Shown: piece after piece, positions 19,784 through 28,852 of the stretch | How the letters are laid out: every line of letters starts with the position of its first letter | Position numbering within the stretch: the first letter of the stretch is position 1 | NCBI GenBank assembly: GCA_027488335.1 | Contig: JAIYBU010000191.1 | Coordinates: 1 to 40,443, forward strand | DNA length: 40,443 nucleotides | DNA from: Cytophagaceae bacterium | GTDB lineage: Bacteria > Bacteroidota > Bacteroidia > Cytophagales > Spirosomataceae | Direction of reading: 5' to 3' | Position numbers and translations under genes: made by a program | Notes under the pieces: generated by a model | Database searches by the model: none | Told to the model about the DNA's origin: nothing | Seen by the model: only the letters and a program-made list of their open reading frames with translations

Positions 19784-21865
19784 CTATTTTTCTTCTACAA
19801 TCTTTACACCCCAAGCCTCTAAATTTAGATTTGTATCTTTTGAAATAGATTGATTAGAAAGTAATTCTGTTCCGTTACTAAAAGCATATTTTACCTGCTG
19901 AGGAATAGCCGAATAATTAAAAATATATCGAATATTTTTGCCTTGTTGATTTACGCCCGATTTTACGATTATTGGAAACGAAAATTGTTGTTCGATTTTC
20001 CATAAATTGGCTTTTTCTACGACATTTTTTACGATTTTTTCGGTCAATGTTTGTGTGGTTAAACAACCTACATAGGTGGCTACTCCTTTGCCGAATTGGT
20101 TTTGTGTAATAGCGGCATAAGTTCCCCACGATGGATGGTCGTAATAGGCCAAGACGCTGGCAGTAGTAGGCGTAATCAACTCCATCCATGTGCTTATTTT
20201 ATTTTCTTTTCCTGCACCAAAAGGGTCATTTTTCAAAGAAACATTTTGTGGAATGGTAAATTGACTATAAGAAATTCCGCAGGATTCATTAATGATGGCG
20301 GGCTGAATTGTGCTTCGTACTTTTACGTTTTCGTCCGAAAATCCACTTTTGAAAGTATAAAGTACATGTCCTCCCTCTTTTACATATTGATTGAGTTTTT
20401 TCAGAATATCATCAGAAGCTGCGTATAAAGCAGGAACAATGATGAGTTTGTATTTATTCAAATCAGGGTTCTTTGTGCCATCAATAAAATCTGTTCCGAC
20501 ATTCATTTTATATAAAGCATCGTAGTAGGGGCGAAGAATATCATTGTAATTTTCTTTGGCTCCCCATCCGAAACTAAACGCATTGAAAGCCGATAGAGCT
20601 TCATTGCTGAAAAGTATCGCTACTTCATTGTTTTTCTTTACATTGATAAGTTTGTCGCTCAATCGAGCAAAGTCTTTACCGATGGTTTTGGCTTCATTAT
20701 AAGTTGGATTTGGCTCAAAATCATGGCTTAAAAGTCCTTTCCAATAGGTTTCGGCTGAATTATGAATCGAATGCCAGTGCCAGTATTCCAGCATATTTGC
20801 CCCCGAAGCTACGTGACTAAATGCTTGTAAACGCAATTGATTTGGATAAGGCACCCACTGCGGAAAGCCCTGTGCCTCGGTTTCAATGACGAAGTAGTTT
20901 TTGTTTTTCATTGAGCGAGTTAAATCTCCACCGAGCGAAATTTCAATCCCCGTCAGATTATCTTGTGTTGAGTGATAAATATCAATACCTGCCACATCAA
21001 GAGCTTTCGCTGCCGCAAAATGGTCAACATCGGGTTGAATACCGAACGAGTATCCACGCCATTCGAGGTCGAAATTTTGGGTTACAAACTGGTTGGGTTT
21101 GGCATATTCTTTTACAATTTTGGTTTGCCAAGCTAAAAAGTTCGTTACGAGTTGGCGTTGAAATTTTGAAAATTCAGCGTTTAAACTCGCATTAATAGAA
21201 GCATTGAAAGTGCCATCTACCGTAGGAAAATCCTCCCATTTATTGATTCTATTACTCCAATAATCTAAACCAAAAGCCTTATTGACAGCATCTAAGGTCT
21301 TAAATTTGTCTTTCATGTAGGCCACAAAAGCCTTTTGTACGTTTTCGCTTGAAGTACCGTAATGCTTGGTTTCGTTATCCACTTGATAGCCGATGATGGC
21401 AGGATGATTTTTTACATGTTCCATGATTTTACGAATCACTCGCTCGGCGTGGAAACGATAATGTACATTCGTAATATCCATGTTTTGTCTGGCACCATAT
21501 TTTCGCTGCCCTTGTGGAGTTGTTACCAAAACCGAAGGATACTTTTTAGCCAGCCAAGTTGGAATTGCATAAGTGGGCGTACCAATAATGACTTTGATAC
21601 CTGCGTTGTGCATAGCGTTTAGCACACGGTCAATACTTTTAAAATCCCAAACATTATCTTGTGGCTCAACTGTACTCCAGGTTGACTCTGCAATTCTGAC
21701 TACGTTTATGCCCGATTCTTTCATCATGGCAATATCCTTATTGAGGCGTTCGTAGGGCATATATTCGTCATAGTATGCCACGCCAAAAAGGAGTTTTTCT
21801 TGATTTTGTGCAAAAATCAATGATGAAATAAATAAGGATAAGATAAAAAATAGAGATTTTTTCAT
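19784..21865 (-). CDS. GH42 beta-galactosidase, exported
   Basis: 693 residues with signal peptide (SLFFILSLFISSLIFAQ). The TIM barrel begins FGVAYYDEYMPYERLNKDIAMMKESGINVVRIAESTWSTVEP, the hallmark of glycoside hydrolase family 42. The general acid/base is E165 in YQVDNETKHYG and the nucleophile is probably E328 in YFVIETEAQGFPQW. A trimerisation domain (about 415-630, with ALYAAS and LYTFKSGF) and a small C-terminal beta domain follow, giving the usual full length. It removes terminal beta-galactosyl residues, or sometimes alpha-L-arabinopyranosyl. It is the only glycosidase in the window and the best clue that the target glycan contains galactose. Confidence 0.95.
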   Translation of the reverse strand: MKKSLFFILSLFISSLIFAQNQEKLLFGVAYYDEYMPYERLNKDIAMMKESGINVVRIAESTWSTVEPQDNVWDFKSIDRVLNAMHNAGIKVIIGTPTYAIPTWLAKKYPSVLVTTPQGQRKYGARQNMDITNVHYRFHAERVIRKIMEHVKNHPAIIGYQVDNETKHYGTSSENVQKAFVAYMKDKFKTLDAVNKAFGLDYWSNRINKWEDFPTVDGTFNASINASLNAEFSKFQRQLVTNFLAWQTKIVKEYAKPNQFVTQNFDLEWRGYSFGIQPDVDHFAAAKALDVAGIDIYHSTQDNLTGIEISLGGDLTRSMKNKNYFVIETEAQGFPQWVPYPNQLRLQAFSHVASGANMLEYWHWHSIHNSAETYWKGLLSHDFEPNPTYNEAKTIGKDFARLSDKLINVKKNNEVAILFSNEALSAFNAFSFGWGAKENYNDILRPYYDALYKMNVGTDFIDGTKNPDLNKYKLIIVPALYAASDDILKKLNQYVKEGGHVLYTFKSGFSDENVKVRSTIQPAIINESCGISYSQFTIPQNVSLKNDPFGAGKENKISTWMELITPTTASVLAYYDHPSWGTYAAITQNQFGKGVATYVGCLTTQTLTEKIVKNVVEKANLWKIEQQFSFPIIVKSGVNQQGKNIRYIFNYSAIPQQVKYAFSNGTELLSNQSISKDTNLNLEAWGVKIVEEK

Positions 21866-21893
21866 TTATAATTAATGGAGAGTTATTATTCGT

Positions 21894-21935
21894 TGCCATT
21901 GTAGAGACAATGGCAACCCTGTCTCTACAATGGCA
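21894..21935. repeat. GTAGAGA-family palindrome, copy 3 (best copy)
   Basis: 16-bp perfect arms TGCCATTGTAGAGACA / TGTCTCTACAATGGCA around a 10-nt loop that repeats ATGGCA, so two alternative foldings exist. It lies in the 103-nt gap between a carboxylesterase and GH42. Confidence 0.8.
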
Positions 21936-21968
21936 TGCACGGTTTATTTGGTGTAAAAAATATGGGTT

Positions 21969-23486
21969 TTATTTCCCCGAATTCATTTCCAAAAAATCAA
22001 ATTCTTTCTTGAATAATCCTGCTTTAAGAGCAGTTTTATCGCCGAATTCTAAAATATTTCCTGTTTGTTTATCATACGTTTGCCACGTTGGTAAGCCTAC
22101 TCCATTTGGATTACCTGTTTTGGCAAAATTTACCCAATACGATGCCATTGTATTTTCTAACTCTTTATCCAATTGTTGCCAATCTCGTTTCCATGTATGA
22201 AGCGTATGTAAGGCATAAGGTACTTCGGAAGTATGAAAAGCACCATAATTTGGGAAGTTCGCTTTATCAGGCGGCACGTGGCTAAATTGATACAAATAGG
22301 CGGGCTTATTGGTGTAAATAGCCAGTAAATGCGAAGGCATTCCTGCAAAACCAAACAAGCCTTGTTTCAACTTTGCTTCTTTTGCTTCTTCGTCGGTTGA
22401 GGCAGGGAAAATTTTTAGAAACTCATCAACTTTTGCTCCGTATTTTGTTTGAGCTTCTTTCTTATATTCGTCCAGTGTTGTTTTTGGAACGCCCATTAAA
22501 CCACCATCTCCCGTTACCCAACCTGTCATGATTGGTACTTGATTGTGTAATCCTTTTTTGAAATGCTCAAAAATATTTGTTGGTAATACATAGCCGTCCA
22601 TCGTTGTACCAAATCGACCGAAACCTTGTAAATTACTTGCTTGTTGAAGCTCATTAGCCGATTTTTTTCTTAATTCAGCAATTGAAGTACAATTTATTTT
22701 TTCCATAAATTTCAAGCCTTGTTGCTCCGATTCTGCCAAGTTTTGACTAAATCTGTTGGATAACAGCCCGCCACTTTGTGGAATTGCTTTATGAAATAAT
22801 CCTTTTGCCAATGGCGATGCAATCATGGCATTGACACTAAATGCCCCTGCCGATTGCCCTGCAATAGTTACGTTGTTTGGGTCGCCACCAAAGGCTGCAA
22901 TGTTTCTCTGAACCCATTTCAAGGCCGCAATTTGGTCGAGAAAACCATAATTTCCCGAAGAATTATAACCAGACTCTTTACTCAATTCGGGGTGAGCCAT
23001 GAAACCCATGACGCCAACTCTGTAATTGATACTCACGAAAACTACGCCTTTTTTAGCCATTTCTTCGCCATCGTAAATGTCACAATTGGCCGAGCCGCTG
23101 TTTAACCCACCGCCATAAATCCAGACAATGACGGGCTGCTTTTCTTTGGCCGATTTTGCAGTTGTCCAAACGTTTAAGTATAAACAATCTTCGCTCAACG
23201 GCTCTGGCTTGGCAATAAATTCCTCTGTCCAGCAGGAAAAAGGTTGAGGCTTATTTTGAATCGGACTTGCCGAAAACTCTGTGCATTTTTTTACGCCAGT
23301 CCAGTTTTGTACTGGTTGTGGTGCTTTCCAGCGAAATTCGCCTACTGGCGGAGCTGCAAACGGAATACTTTTAAATATTCGTACGTTTTCTTTGGCATAA
23401 CCTTCAACTTTTCCATTAGCTGTTTGAATAATGTTTTGAGCGAAGGTTGAAAGTGATATAAATGAGAAAAAGAGTAGTTTTTTCAT
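21969..23486 (-). CDS. Secreted type-B carboxylesterase
   Basis: 505 residues with a signal peptide ending at FAQ17. Type-B carboxylesterase motifs are PPVGEFRWKAPQP, EDCLYLNVW at 100-107, the oxyanion segment YGGG at 124-127, NYGFLDQIAALKWVQRNI, and the elbow GQSAG with Ser212. The C-terminus has the region AFHTSEVPYAL for the catalytic His. It is closely related to the carboxylesterase at 26415, sharing the order and wording of most motifs, which suggests an in-locus duplication. It lies 10 nt after the upstream hydrolase, so both come from one transcript. It probably removes acyl substituents from sugars or aryl esters. Confidence 0.93.
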   Translation of the reverse strand: MKKLLFFSFISLSTFAQNIIQTANGKVEGYAKENVRIFKSIPFAAPPVGEFRWKAPQPVQNWTGVKKCTEFSASPIQNKPQPFSCWTEEFIAKPEPLSEDCLYLNVWTTAKSAKEKQPVIVWIYGGGLNSGSANCDIYDGEEMAKKGVVFVSINYRVGVMGFMAHPELSKESGYNSSGNYGFLDQIAALKWVQRNIAAFGGDPNNVTIAGQSAGAFSVNAMIASPLAKGLFHKAIPQSGGLLSNRFSQNLAESEQQGLKFMEKINCTSIAELRKKSANELQQASNLQGFGRFGTTMDGYVLPTNIFEHFKKGLHNQVPIMTGWVTGDGGLMGVPKTTLDEYKKEAQTKYGAKVDEFLKIFPASTDEEAKEAKLKQGLFGFAGMPSHLLAIYTNKPAYLYQFSHVPPDKANFPNYGAFHTSEVPYALHTLHTWKRDWQQLDKELENTMASYWVNFAKTGNPNGVGLPTWQTYDKQTGNILEFGDKTALKAGLFKKEFDFLEMNSGK

Positions 23487-23496
23487 AGTTTTGAAA

Positions 23497-24426
23497 TTAT
23501 TTCTTTGCTTTCGATTTAAAAAAGGTAATCATCTGAGCATAATATTTATCAATCATCACTCCAGGGCCGTGTCCGCCACCTTCCACAATGACTAATTCAC
23601 TTTTTACACCTTCTTTTTGTAGCTTTTCGTACAGCTTTTCGCTTTCACAAGGTGGCACGAGCGGGTCTTTTGTACCGTGAAAGATAAGAAATGGAGGCGT
23701 ATGCTTACTCACATAACTCATCGGATTCGCCAATGCTACTTTATCCTTGTTTTCTTGAATTGCTCCACCTATTAAAGTTGATTCGGGCGATTTTGCCTCG
23801 TTATGGCTAAACGAACTCCCGCAAGCATCCATCAAAAGAAAATCAGTCGGACCAAACCAATCGACCACGGCATCAATGTGGCTGCTTTCGCTCTGATTTT
23901 TACCAATATTTCCTTCTAAATCTATCGGTAAATTATTGATTGTGGTAGATTTGATGCCGCTTGTTACTCCAACCATTGTAGAAAGATGTCCGCCCGAAGA
24001 AAAACCAGTAGCACCTAAAAACGAAGTATCTAACGAAAAAAACAGAGCGTTTGCTCGAATGAAGCGAATGGCGGCCTTCACATCATGGATTTGGGCAGGC
24101 CAAACAGCATCTCGGCTCGAACGATGATTGATACTCACCACAGCAAAACCGTTTTTTAAAAGCGTTTGCCCCAAACCATCATTGAAACAACTACCTTTTG
24201 AAGAGTTTGAAAACCACGCACTACCGTAAATCGTAATTACCACTGGAAATGGAGCTTTTCCTTCTTTGGGCAAAAAAATATCTAATTTATGCCCAATAAT
24301 TCCATCGCCCGCATAATCAATATCAATCCAAGATTTTGAGGCCTCGATGACTGACTTTGAATAGTCGGGTTTTGACTGTGCAAAAACACTAAATGAAATA
24401 AGTACTAAGAGTATTGATTTTTTCAT
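23497..24426 (-). CDS. Secreted alpha/beta hydrolase (BD-FAE/acetyl-esterase-like)
   Basis: 309 residues with a signal peptide (MKKSILLVLISFSVFAQ). Features of the acetyl-esterase-like alpha/beta hydrolases (Abhydrolase_3/BD-FAE): LDIFLPKEGKAPFPVVITIYGSAW in place of the classical HGGGW, SINHRSS, DVKAAIRFIRANA, the elbow GFSSGG with Ser143, then HGTKDPLVPPCESEKLYEKL and EGGGHGPG for the catalytic Asp and His. It is coupled to its neighbours at 10 and 16 nt. The replacement of HGGG by IYGSAW in the oxyanion loop is slightly unusual but the rest is intact, so it should be active. Substrate: acyl esters of carbohydrates by context. Confidence 0.9.
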   Translation of the reverse strand: MKKSILLVLISFSVFAQSKPDYSKSVIEASKSWIDIDYAGDGIIGHKLDIFLPKEGKAPFPVVITIYGSAWFSNSSKGSCFNDGLGQTLLKNGFAVVSINHRSSRDAVWPAQIHDVKAAIRFIRANALFFSLDTSFLGATGFSSGGHLSTMVGVTSGIKSTTINNLPIDLEGNIGKNQSESSHIDAVVDWFGPTDFLLMDACGSSFSHNEAKSPESTLIGGAIQENKDKVALANPMSYVSKHTPPFLIFHGTKDPLVPPCESEKLYEKLQKEGVKSELVIVEGGGHGPGVMIDKYYAQMITFFKSKAKK

Positions 24427-24442
24427 AGTTTTTCGGGGCGAT

Positions 24443-25312
24443 TTACTTCAAATATCCTTGCATTTTGAGCCAATTACCAAAGTTTTCAATCCAACCTTCG
24501 CTCGATGTATTGGTTTTCCTCATTCCGAATCCGTGTCCACCTTTTTCGTAAATATGTAATTCGGCAGGTTGTTTAGCATCGAACCATTTTTTATAAATAT
24601 TAATACTGTGCGGCATAAAACCCAGTTGGTCGTCGCCTGCTACGGCTACAAAAATTGGTGTTTTTTCTTTGGGCATATTCGAGCCAATGATGGCATTTTC
24701 GTAAGCATAAATCGGGGCTACGAAATTTGGTCTGTTGGTATCATCGGCACTATAAACCACCGACATCGTGAGTGTTCCACCTGCCGAAAAACCCATAAAA
24801 CCAATACGTTTCGGGTCAATTTTATATTCAGCAGCGTGTTCACGCAGATATTTTACTGCATTCATGCAATCCTGAGTAGCAAGCGGAATTATGGGAGCAT
24901 TTTCTTCATCAAGTGTTTTGAAATTGCTCATTTTACCCATGATTTCTTTTACGGGGTCGTCAGTGAAACTACGTGCCACTCGGTATTTTAGTACAAAAGC
25001 AGTTACGCCTTTGGCATTTAGCCATTTGGCTACGTCAATACCTTCACTATCAATCGAAAGCGTATGGAAGGCACCCCCTGGAGCAATTACGATAGCTGTA
25101 CCGTTGGGCTTTTCAGGAACATAGGCAGTTATCGAAGGACGAGAAACGTTGTAAACTACCTTTGTATTGAACATGTTTTTCTCTGAAATTGCTTCTTCCC
25201 AAGTCCATTTTTCTGAGCCTGTGGGCTTGCCTTCATAGAGGAAAATCTGTTTTTGTGCCTTTGCCGATAGCAAGATGCACAAAAAAGAAAGGGTTGATAG
25301 TAGGGTTTTCAT
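24443..25312 (-). CDS. Secreted alpha/beta hydrolase (acetyl-xylan-esterase-like)
   Basis: 289 residues with signal peptide (LSTLSFLCILLSAKAQ). It opens with the Bacteroidota-type lead-in IFLYEGKPTGSEKWTWEE, then NVSRPSITAYVPEKPNGTAIVIAPGGAF (oxyanion loop PGGAF), VFVLKYR-like VTAFVLKYRVA, the elbow GFSAGG with Ser176, and YEKGGHGFGM with the catalytic His. This pattern is shared with carbohydrate acetyl esterases and BD-FAE-like enzymes found beside xylan and pectin loci. It is tightly linked (16 nt) to the next hydrolase. Its position near the head of the transcript suggests it acts with the carboxylesterases on the same esterified glycan. Confidence 0.9.
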   Translation of the reverse strand: MKTLLSTLSFLCILLSAKAQKQIFLYEGKPTGSEKWTWEEAISEKNMFNTKVVYNVSRPSITAYVPEKPNGTAIVIAPGGAFHTLSIDSEGIDVAKWLNAKGVTAFVLKYRVARSFTDDPVKEIMGKMSNFKTLDEENAPIIPLATQDCMNAVKYLREHAAEYKIDPKRIGFMGFSAGGTLTMSVVYSADDTNRPNFVAPIYAYENAIIGSNMPKEKTPIFVAVAGDDQLGFMPHSINIYKKWFDAKQPAELHIYEKGGHGFGMRKTNTSSEGWIENFGNWLKMQGYLK

Positions 25313-25339
25313 AGAGGGAAATGGGAATTGAAAATTAGG

Positions 25340-25394
25340 AATTAAGAATGAAATTAGTTGAAGAACTGTTTTCTGTAATTCTACATTCTTAATT
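25340..25394. repeat. AATTAAGAATG inverted repeat, A/T-rich dispersed-repeat-like
   Basis: 11-bp perfect arms AATTAAGAATG / CATTCTTAATT in the 86-nt spacer. The right half, AATTCTACATTCTTAATT, is nearly identical to a stretch inside the M20 peptidase signal peptide at about 37470-37490. Confidence 0.55.
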
Positions 25395-25398
25395 GAAT

Positions 25399-26361
25399 TT
25401 AAATTTTGCTTATCAAATAATCCGAGCTGCGTTTTAAAGCCACTTGCGGATTTGCCACCATATCTTGCTCTACAAAGAAATGCTCAACGCCAACAGCTTT
25501 GGCTTTTTTTATAATTCCTTGTAAATCAAGTACACCGTCGCCAGCCGAAGCCATTAGTGAAAACATCGGCATCCAGTCTTGCATTCCGCTACCATCACCC
25601 GCAAATTGTTTTTTCTCTTTCATATCTTTGAGGTGAAGCATTTTGTAGCGATTTGGGTATTTTGATAAATACTCGATTGGGTCTGCACCGCCACAGGTTG
25701 TCCAAAAAATATCCATTTCAAAAAATACCAAATTCGGGTCAGTATTATTCAAGATAATTTGTAACGGAATTTGTCCATTCACTGGCTTAATGCCATAACC
25801 GTGATTATGGTAGCCAAAACGGATTCCATTCTTCTTGGCTTCGGCTCCAATTTTATTGAAAGACTCTGCAATGCGTTTATAATCGTCGAGTGTTTTACGG
25901 CGGTCGTCTGGAATGGCAGGAAGTGTCACGTATTTATGGCCCAAAATACTTGCGGCTTCGCCTAAAGCCCCCATGTTTTGCTCCAGCGTGTCGAGGTCAG
26001 TGTGTGTACTTGGGCTACTCATACCGTGGTCGTCAAGAATTTTTCTTACTTCTTTGGCCGATTTGCCATAATACCCACTTCCCGAAAAACCAAGCATTTT
26101 TCCTGCTGCTTCCCAGCCTTTTTTTGCTTTTTCGGCACTAAACGGAAACGGCCCGAAGAGTTCGATTTCTTTATAGCCTTGCGATTGTAGCATCATTATT
26201 CCGCCCATAAAATCCTCAGAGAGCATTTTTGGAATCGAAAAAAGCTGAATACCTAATTTATTTTCTTTCATCAACCCAGCCATTACTTCTGAAAATGGTG
26301 TTACGGCTGCCGCAGTTGCTAAAAGTGAAGTATTTTTAAGAAACTCTCGTCTTGTTGTCAT
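25399..26361 (-). CDS. Sugar phosphate isomerase/epimerase-like TIM-barrel protein, Tat-type export signal
   Basis: 320 residues. The start TTRREFLKNTSLLATAAAVTP has the twin-arginine pattern RREFLK, so the folded protein is probably exported by Tat. The body is an AP-endonuclease-2/xylose-isomerase-like barrel (PF01261): LGIQLFSIPKML, GYKEIELFGPF, FGYHNHGYGI, VFFEMDIFWTTCGGADP, KMLHLKDMK and HFFVEQDM supply the usual metal-binding Glu/His/Asp residues. Bacteroidota relatives occur in periplasmic 3-keto-sugar pathways together with DUF1080 and ThuA proteins, both of which are in this window. An epimerase/isomerase or 3-keto-sugar role is therefore a reasonable inference. Confidence 0.88.
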   Translation of the reverse strand: MTTRREFLKNTSLLATAAAVTPFSEVMAGLMKENKLGIQLFSIPKMLSEDFMGGIMMLQSQGYKEIELFGPFPFSAEKAKKGWEAAGKMLGFSGSGYYGKSAKEVRKILDDHGMSSPSTHTDLDTLEQNMGALGEAASILGHKYVTLPAIPDDRRKTLDDYKRIAESFNKIGAEAKKNGIRFGYHNHGYGIKPVNGQIPLQIILNNTDPNLVFFEMDIFWTTCGGADPIEYLSKYPNRYKMLHLKDMKEKKQFAGDGSGMQDWMPMFSLMASAGDGVLDLQGIIKKAKAVGVEHFFVEQDMVANPQVALKRSSDYLISKI

Positions 26362-26376
26362 TTTGTTGTTTTTTAA

Positions 26377-26403
26377 CGCTGGCAGGTTTTAAAACCCTGC
26401 CAG
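26377..26403. repeat. GCTGGCAGG palindrome
   Basis: Perfect 9-bp arms GCTGGCAGG / CCTGCCAGC with a TTTTAAAAC loop, in the 53-nt gap between the carboxylesterase and the TIM-barrel gene. GGCAGGGTTTTAAAACCCTGCC-like repeats are common between Bacteroidota genes (from general knowledge). Confidence 0.7.
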
Positions 26404-26414
26404 CATTTGTAGAT

Positions 26415-28046
26415 TTACTTGTTTTTATATGCTTTATCTAAAAACTCGTAGCGAGCATCAATCGTTGATTTTTCGGTGCGAGATTCGGTATTAATAATCA
26501 TGACTGGTGGTGTTGTATCACCCGATTTCGCTACTGTCCATTCGGGTAGTTTTTCGCCGTTTGGATTGCCATTTTTAATAAAATTGGCAAAATAATTGAG
26601 CATCGTATCAGATACTTTAAAGTCATCGGCTGTCCAAGCATAGTCTTTTATACGGCTAAGATTTCCCATGGCATACTCAATCTCGCATGCGTGCGGAGCT
26701 CCAATGGCTTTAGGTCTTGGTGTATTGCCATCGGCTCTTACGGTTCCACCAGCCAAGCCCGAAGCCAACGATTTATCCACTAAATCGGGGCGGATTTTAC
26801 TATATAAATAACGGTAAACTGGCTGAGCAGAATTATTGCGGTGTAAATCGAACCATTTCCAAGTAGAGTAAGAGATAAATCTATCAGAAGCCAACTGAGT
26901 TGCCGAAAGTTCTACTTCTTTCTCGTTGGTGTGCGGATACAATTTTAATACTTCATCTGCATCATTCGGATATTCCTTTTTTACTCTCGTAATAAAGTTT
27001 TCGGTTGTATTTGGCATTCCAAGCATAAATGCACCGCCAGGTATTTCGGCCGAGTTCCAACCCAAGAGTAATGGTACTTGAGCTTGTTCTTTTGATGCAA
27101 AAATTTGTGGAAGAGGTTTTGGTAAAAAATAATTATCAATCACAATCGGGAAACCAAAACGTTTCGATTCATTATAAATTTCATAAATATCACGGGTTGA
27201 CATCGCTCTCAATTCTTTGATTGACTTAATGCCCGCTTTTTGTAAAAACTCAACGCCTTGTTTTTCACCTTCTGCTAATGGCACTGGGGTCATTGTTGGG
27301 TTGATGCCCGCACCACTTTCGCCAATTGCACCTGCAATCAAATTCTTTGATAAAGGCGAAGCCATTTGGCAACTTACACCAATCGAACCAGCCGATTCGC
27401 CAGCGATGGTTACTTTCTTAGGGTCGCCACCAAAGGCTGCAATATTTTTTTGAACCCATTTCAACGCTGCATTTTGGTCGAGCATTCCATAATTTCCCGA
27501 CGCTTTGTATGGCGACTCGGCCGTAAGCTCGGGGTGAACCATAAAACCGAATATATTTAAGCGATAATTACAAGTAACTACCACAATACCTTTCTTTGCC
27601 ATTGCTTCGCCATCATAACGAGGTTCTGAGGCATCGCCCGCAACATTGCCACCACCGTAGAAATATACTAAAACTGGTAAATTTTTGCTATTACGTTTGG
27701 CAGGAGTCCAAACGTTTAAGTAAAGACAATCTTCACTTACACCATTTGAACGAGAATCCATATCACCAAAAACCATTGTTTGCATGGGTCTTGGCCCAAA
27801 TTTCTTGGTTTCTTTTACGCCCGTCCAATTGGCTGCTGGTTGCGGAGCTTTCCAGCGTAATTCTCCAACAGGTGGCTTAGCAAACGGAACTCCAAAATAG
27901 GTTTGAATACCCGTATGCGTATTGTAGTTACCTTCAATAATACCGTTCTCGATTTTAGTTTGAACCGAAAATGAATTGGTATTTTGTGCCGAAAGCTCTA
28001 AATTATTTACCATAATTAGAGCGAATAGATAAATTATTTTTTTCAT
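26415..28046 (-). CDS. Secreted type-B carboxylesterase, first gene of the hydrolase array
   Basis: 543 residues from the ATG at 28046, at the start of the signal peptide (KKIIYLFALIMVNNLELSAQ); a 14-codon extension lacks support. Motifs: FAKPPVGELRWKAPQP, EDCLYLNVWTPA, the oxyanion segment YGGG, NYGMLDQNAALKWVQKNIAAFGGDP, and the elbow GESAG with Ser218. The C-terminal PHACEIEYAMGN segment holds the probable catalytic His. It is a close paralog of the esterase at 21969. As the first minus-strand gene after the divergent Nudix regulator it is the likely head of the array. A TAATATTG -7-like box on its strand overlaps the palindrome at 28068. Confidence 0.93.
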   Translation of the reverse strand: MKKIIYLFALIMVNNLELSAQNTNSFSVQTKIENGIIEGNYNTHTGIQTYFGVPFAKPPVGELRWKAPQPAANWTGVKETKKFGPRPMQTMVFGDMDSRSNGVSEDCLYLNVWTPAKRNSKNLPVLVYFYGGGNVAGDASEPRYDGEAMAKKGIVVVTCNYRLNIFGFMVHPELTAESPYKASGNYGMLDQNAALKWVQKNIAAFGGDPKKVTIAGESAGSIGVSCQMASPLSKNLIAGAIGESGAGINPTMTPVPLAEGEKQGVEFLQKAGIKSIKELRAMSTRDIYEIYNESKRFGFPIVIDNYFLPKPLPQIFASKEQAQVPLLLGWNSAEIPGGAFMLGMPNTTENFITRVKKEYPNDADEVLKLYPHTNEKEVELSATQLASDRFISYSTWKWFDLHRNNSAQPVYRYLYSKIRPDLVDKSLASGLAGGTVRADGNTPRPKAIGAPHACEIEYAMGNLSRIKDYAWTADDFKVSDTMLNYFANFIKNGNPNGEKLPEWTVAKSGDTTPPVMIINTESRTEKSTIDARYEFLDKAYKNK

Positions 28047-28067
28047 TTGTAAGAGGAAAATTTTACT

Positions 28068-28090
28068 TATTGTCTCAATCTGCGACAATA
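28068..28090. promoter_or_regulatory. Candidate operator in the divergent regulator/esterase promoter
   Basis: Perfect 7-bp inverted arms TATTGTC and GACAATA separated by 9 nt, a 23-bp palindrome. It lies between the esterase start (28046) and the Nudix regulator start (28124) and overlaps a -7-like box for the esterase. Size and place fit an autoregulated operator. Confidence 0.55.
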
Positions 28091-28123
28091 TTAATTAGTG
28101 TTTTAAAATAATCCTATTTATTT

Positions 28124-28852
28124 TTGAAAAAATTATATAAACAACAAACGAAAGTGAATCCAAAAGGATACCTAAAACACATTGCTTATGATTCAGTAAT
28201 TTTTGGTTTTTCAGGCGAAAAATTGAAGATTCTGATAATGAAATACCATAATACAGGGCTTTTTGCTCTTCCAGGAGGTTTCGTGAAAAATGACGAAGAC
28301 CTAAATGATGCAGTTAGAAGAGGTCTGAAAGAACGAACAGGTTTAGATGATATTTATCTGGAGCAGTTTTATGCTTTTGGAAGCGTAGCTCGCTACAAGC
28401 CCGAAATCATGGAAACTATCATGAAAGCCAATAATCAAGCATTAGAAGAACATTCTTGGCTTTTGGATAGGTTTATTTCGGTGGCTTATTATGCTCTAAT
28501 AAACTATGAAGACGTTGTGCCTACGCCCGATGCCCTTTCTGACTCGTGCGATTGGTATGATGTGGATGATTTACCTAATTTAATGCTTGACCACTTAGAT
28601 ATTGTAAAAAAGGCTTTACAGACTTTACGAGATAATTTGGAGCGGAAATTGGTGGGAACGAACCTTTTACCGCAACTTTTTACGATGAAGGAGTTACAGA
28701 TGGTTTATGAAGCGATTTTGGGTGAGAAATTACATCGTGGAACATTTCAAAGAAAAATATTGAGTTTAGGACTTTTGAAACGCCATGAAAAACAATACTC
28801 AGGAGCTGCACATAAAGCACCATTTTTGTATAGTTTTGAGCAAAAAAAATGA
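28124..28852 (+). CDS. Nudix-type transcriptional regulator (NrtR/AraR-like)
   Basis: Up to 242 residues. The N-terminal Nudix fold reads YDSVIFGFSGEKLKILIMKY ... LFALPGGFV. The Nudix box is degenerate: G52-x5-E58 is kept, but REUxEE is R66-G-L-K-E-R71, so hydrolase activity is probably lost. The C-terminal winged helix (LPQLFTMKELQMVYEAILGEKLHRGTFQRKILSLGLL) binds DNA. In Bacteroidota such proteins regulate sugar use, AraR for L-arabinose being the studied case, while NrtR controls NAD synthesis. Placement opposite the esterase/GH42 array argues for a sugar regulator. The frame opens with TTG at 28124, which overlaps a TATTTTTG -7-like box; GTG at 28154 may be the real start. Confidence 0.85.
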   Translation: MKKLYKQQTKVNPKGYLKHIAYDSVIFGFSGEKLKILIMKYHNTGLFALPGGFVKNDEDLNDAVRRGLKERTGLDDIYLEQFYAFGSVARYKPEIMETIMKANNQALEEHSWLLDRFISVAYYALINYEDVVPTPDALSDSCDWYDVDDLPNLMLDHLDIVKKALQTLRDNLERKLVGTNLLPQLFTMKELQMVYEAILGEKLHRGTFQRKILSLGLLKRHEKQYSGAAHKAPFLYSFEQKK

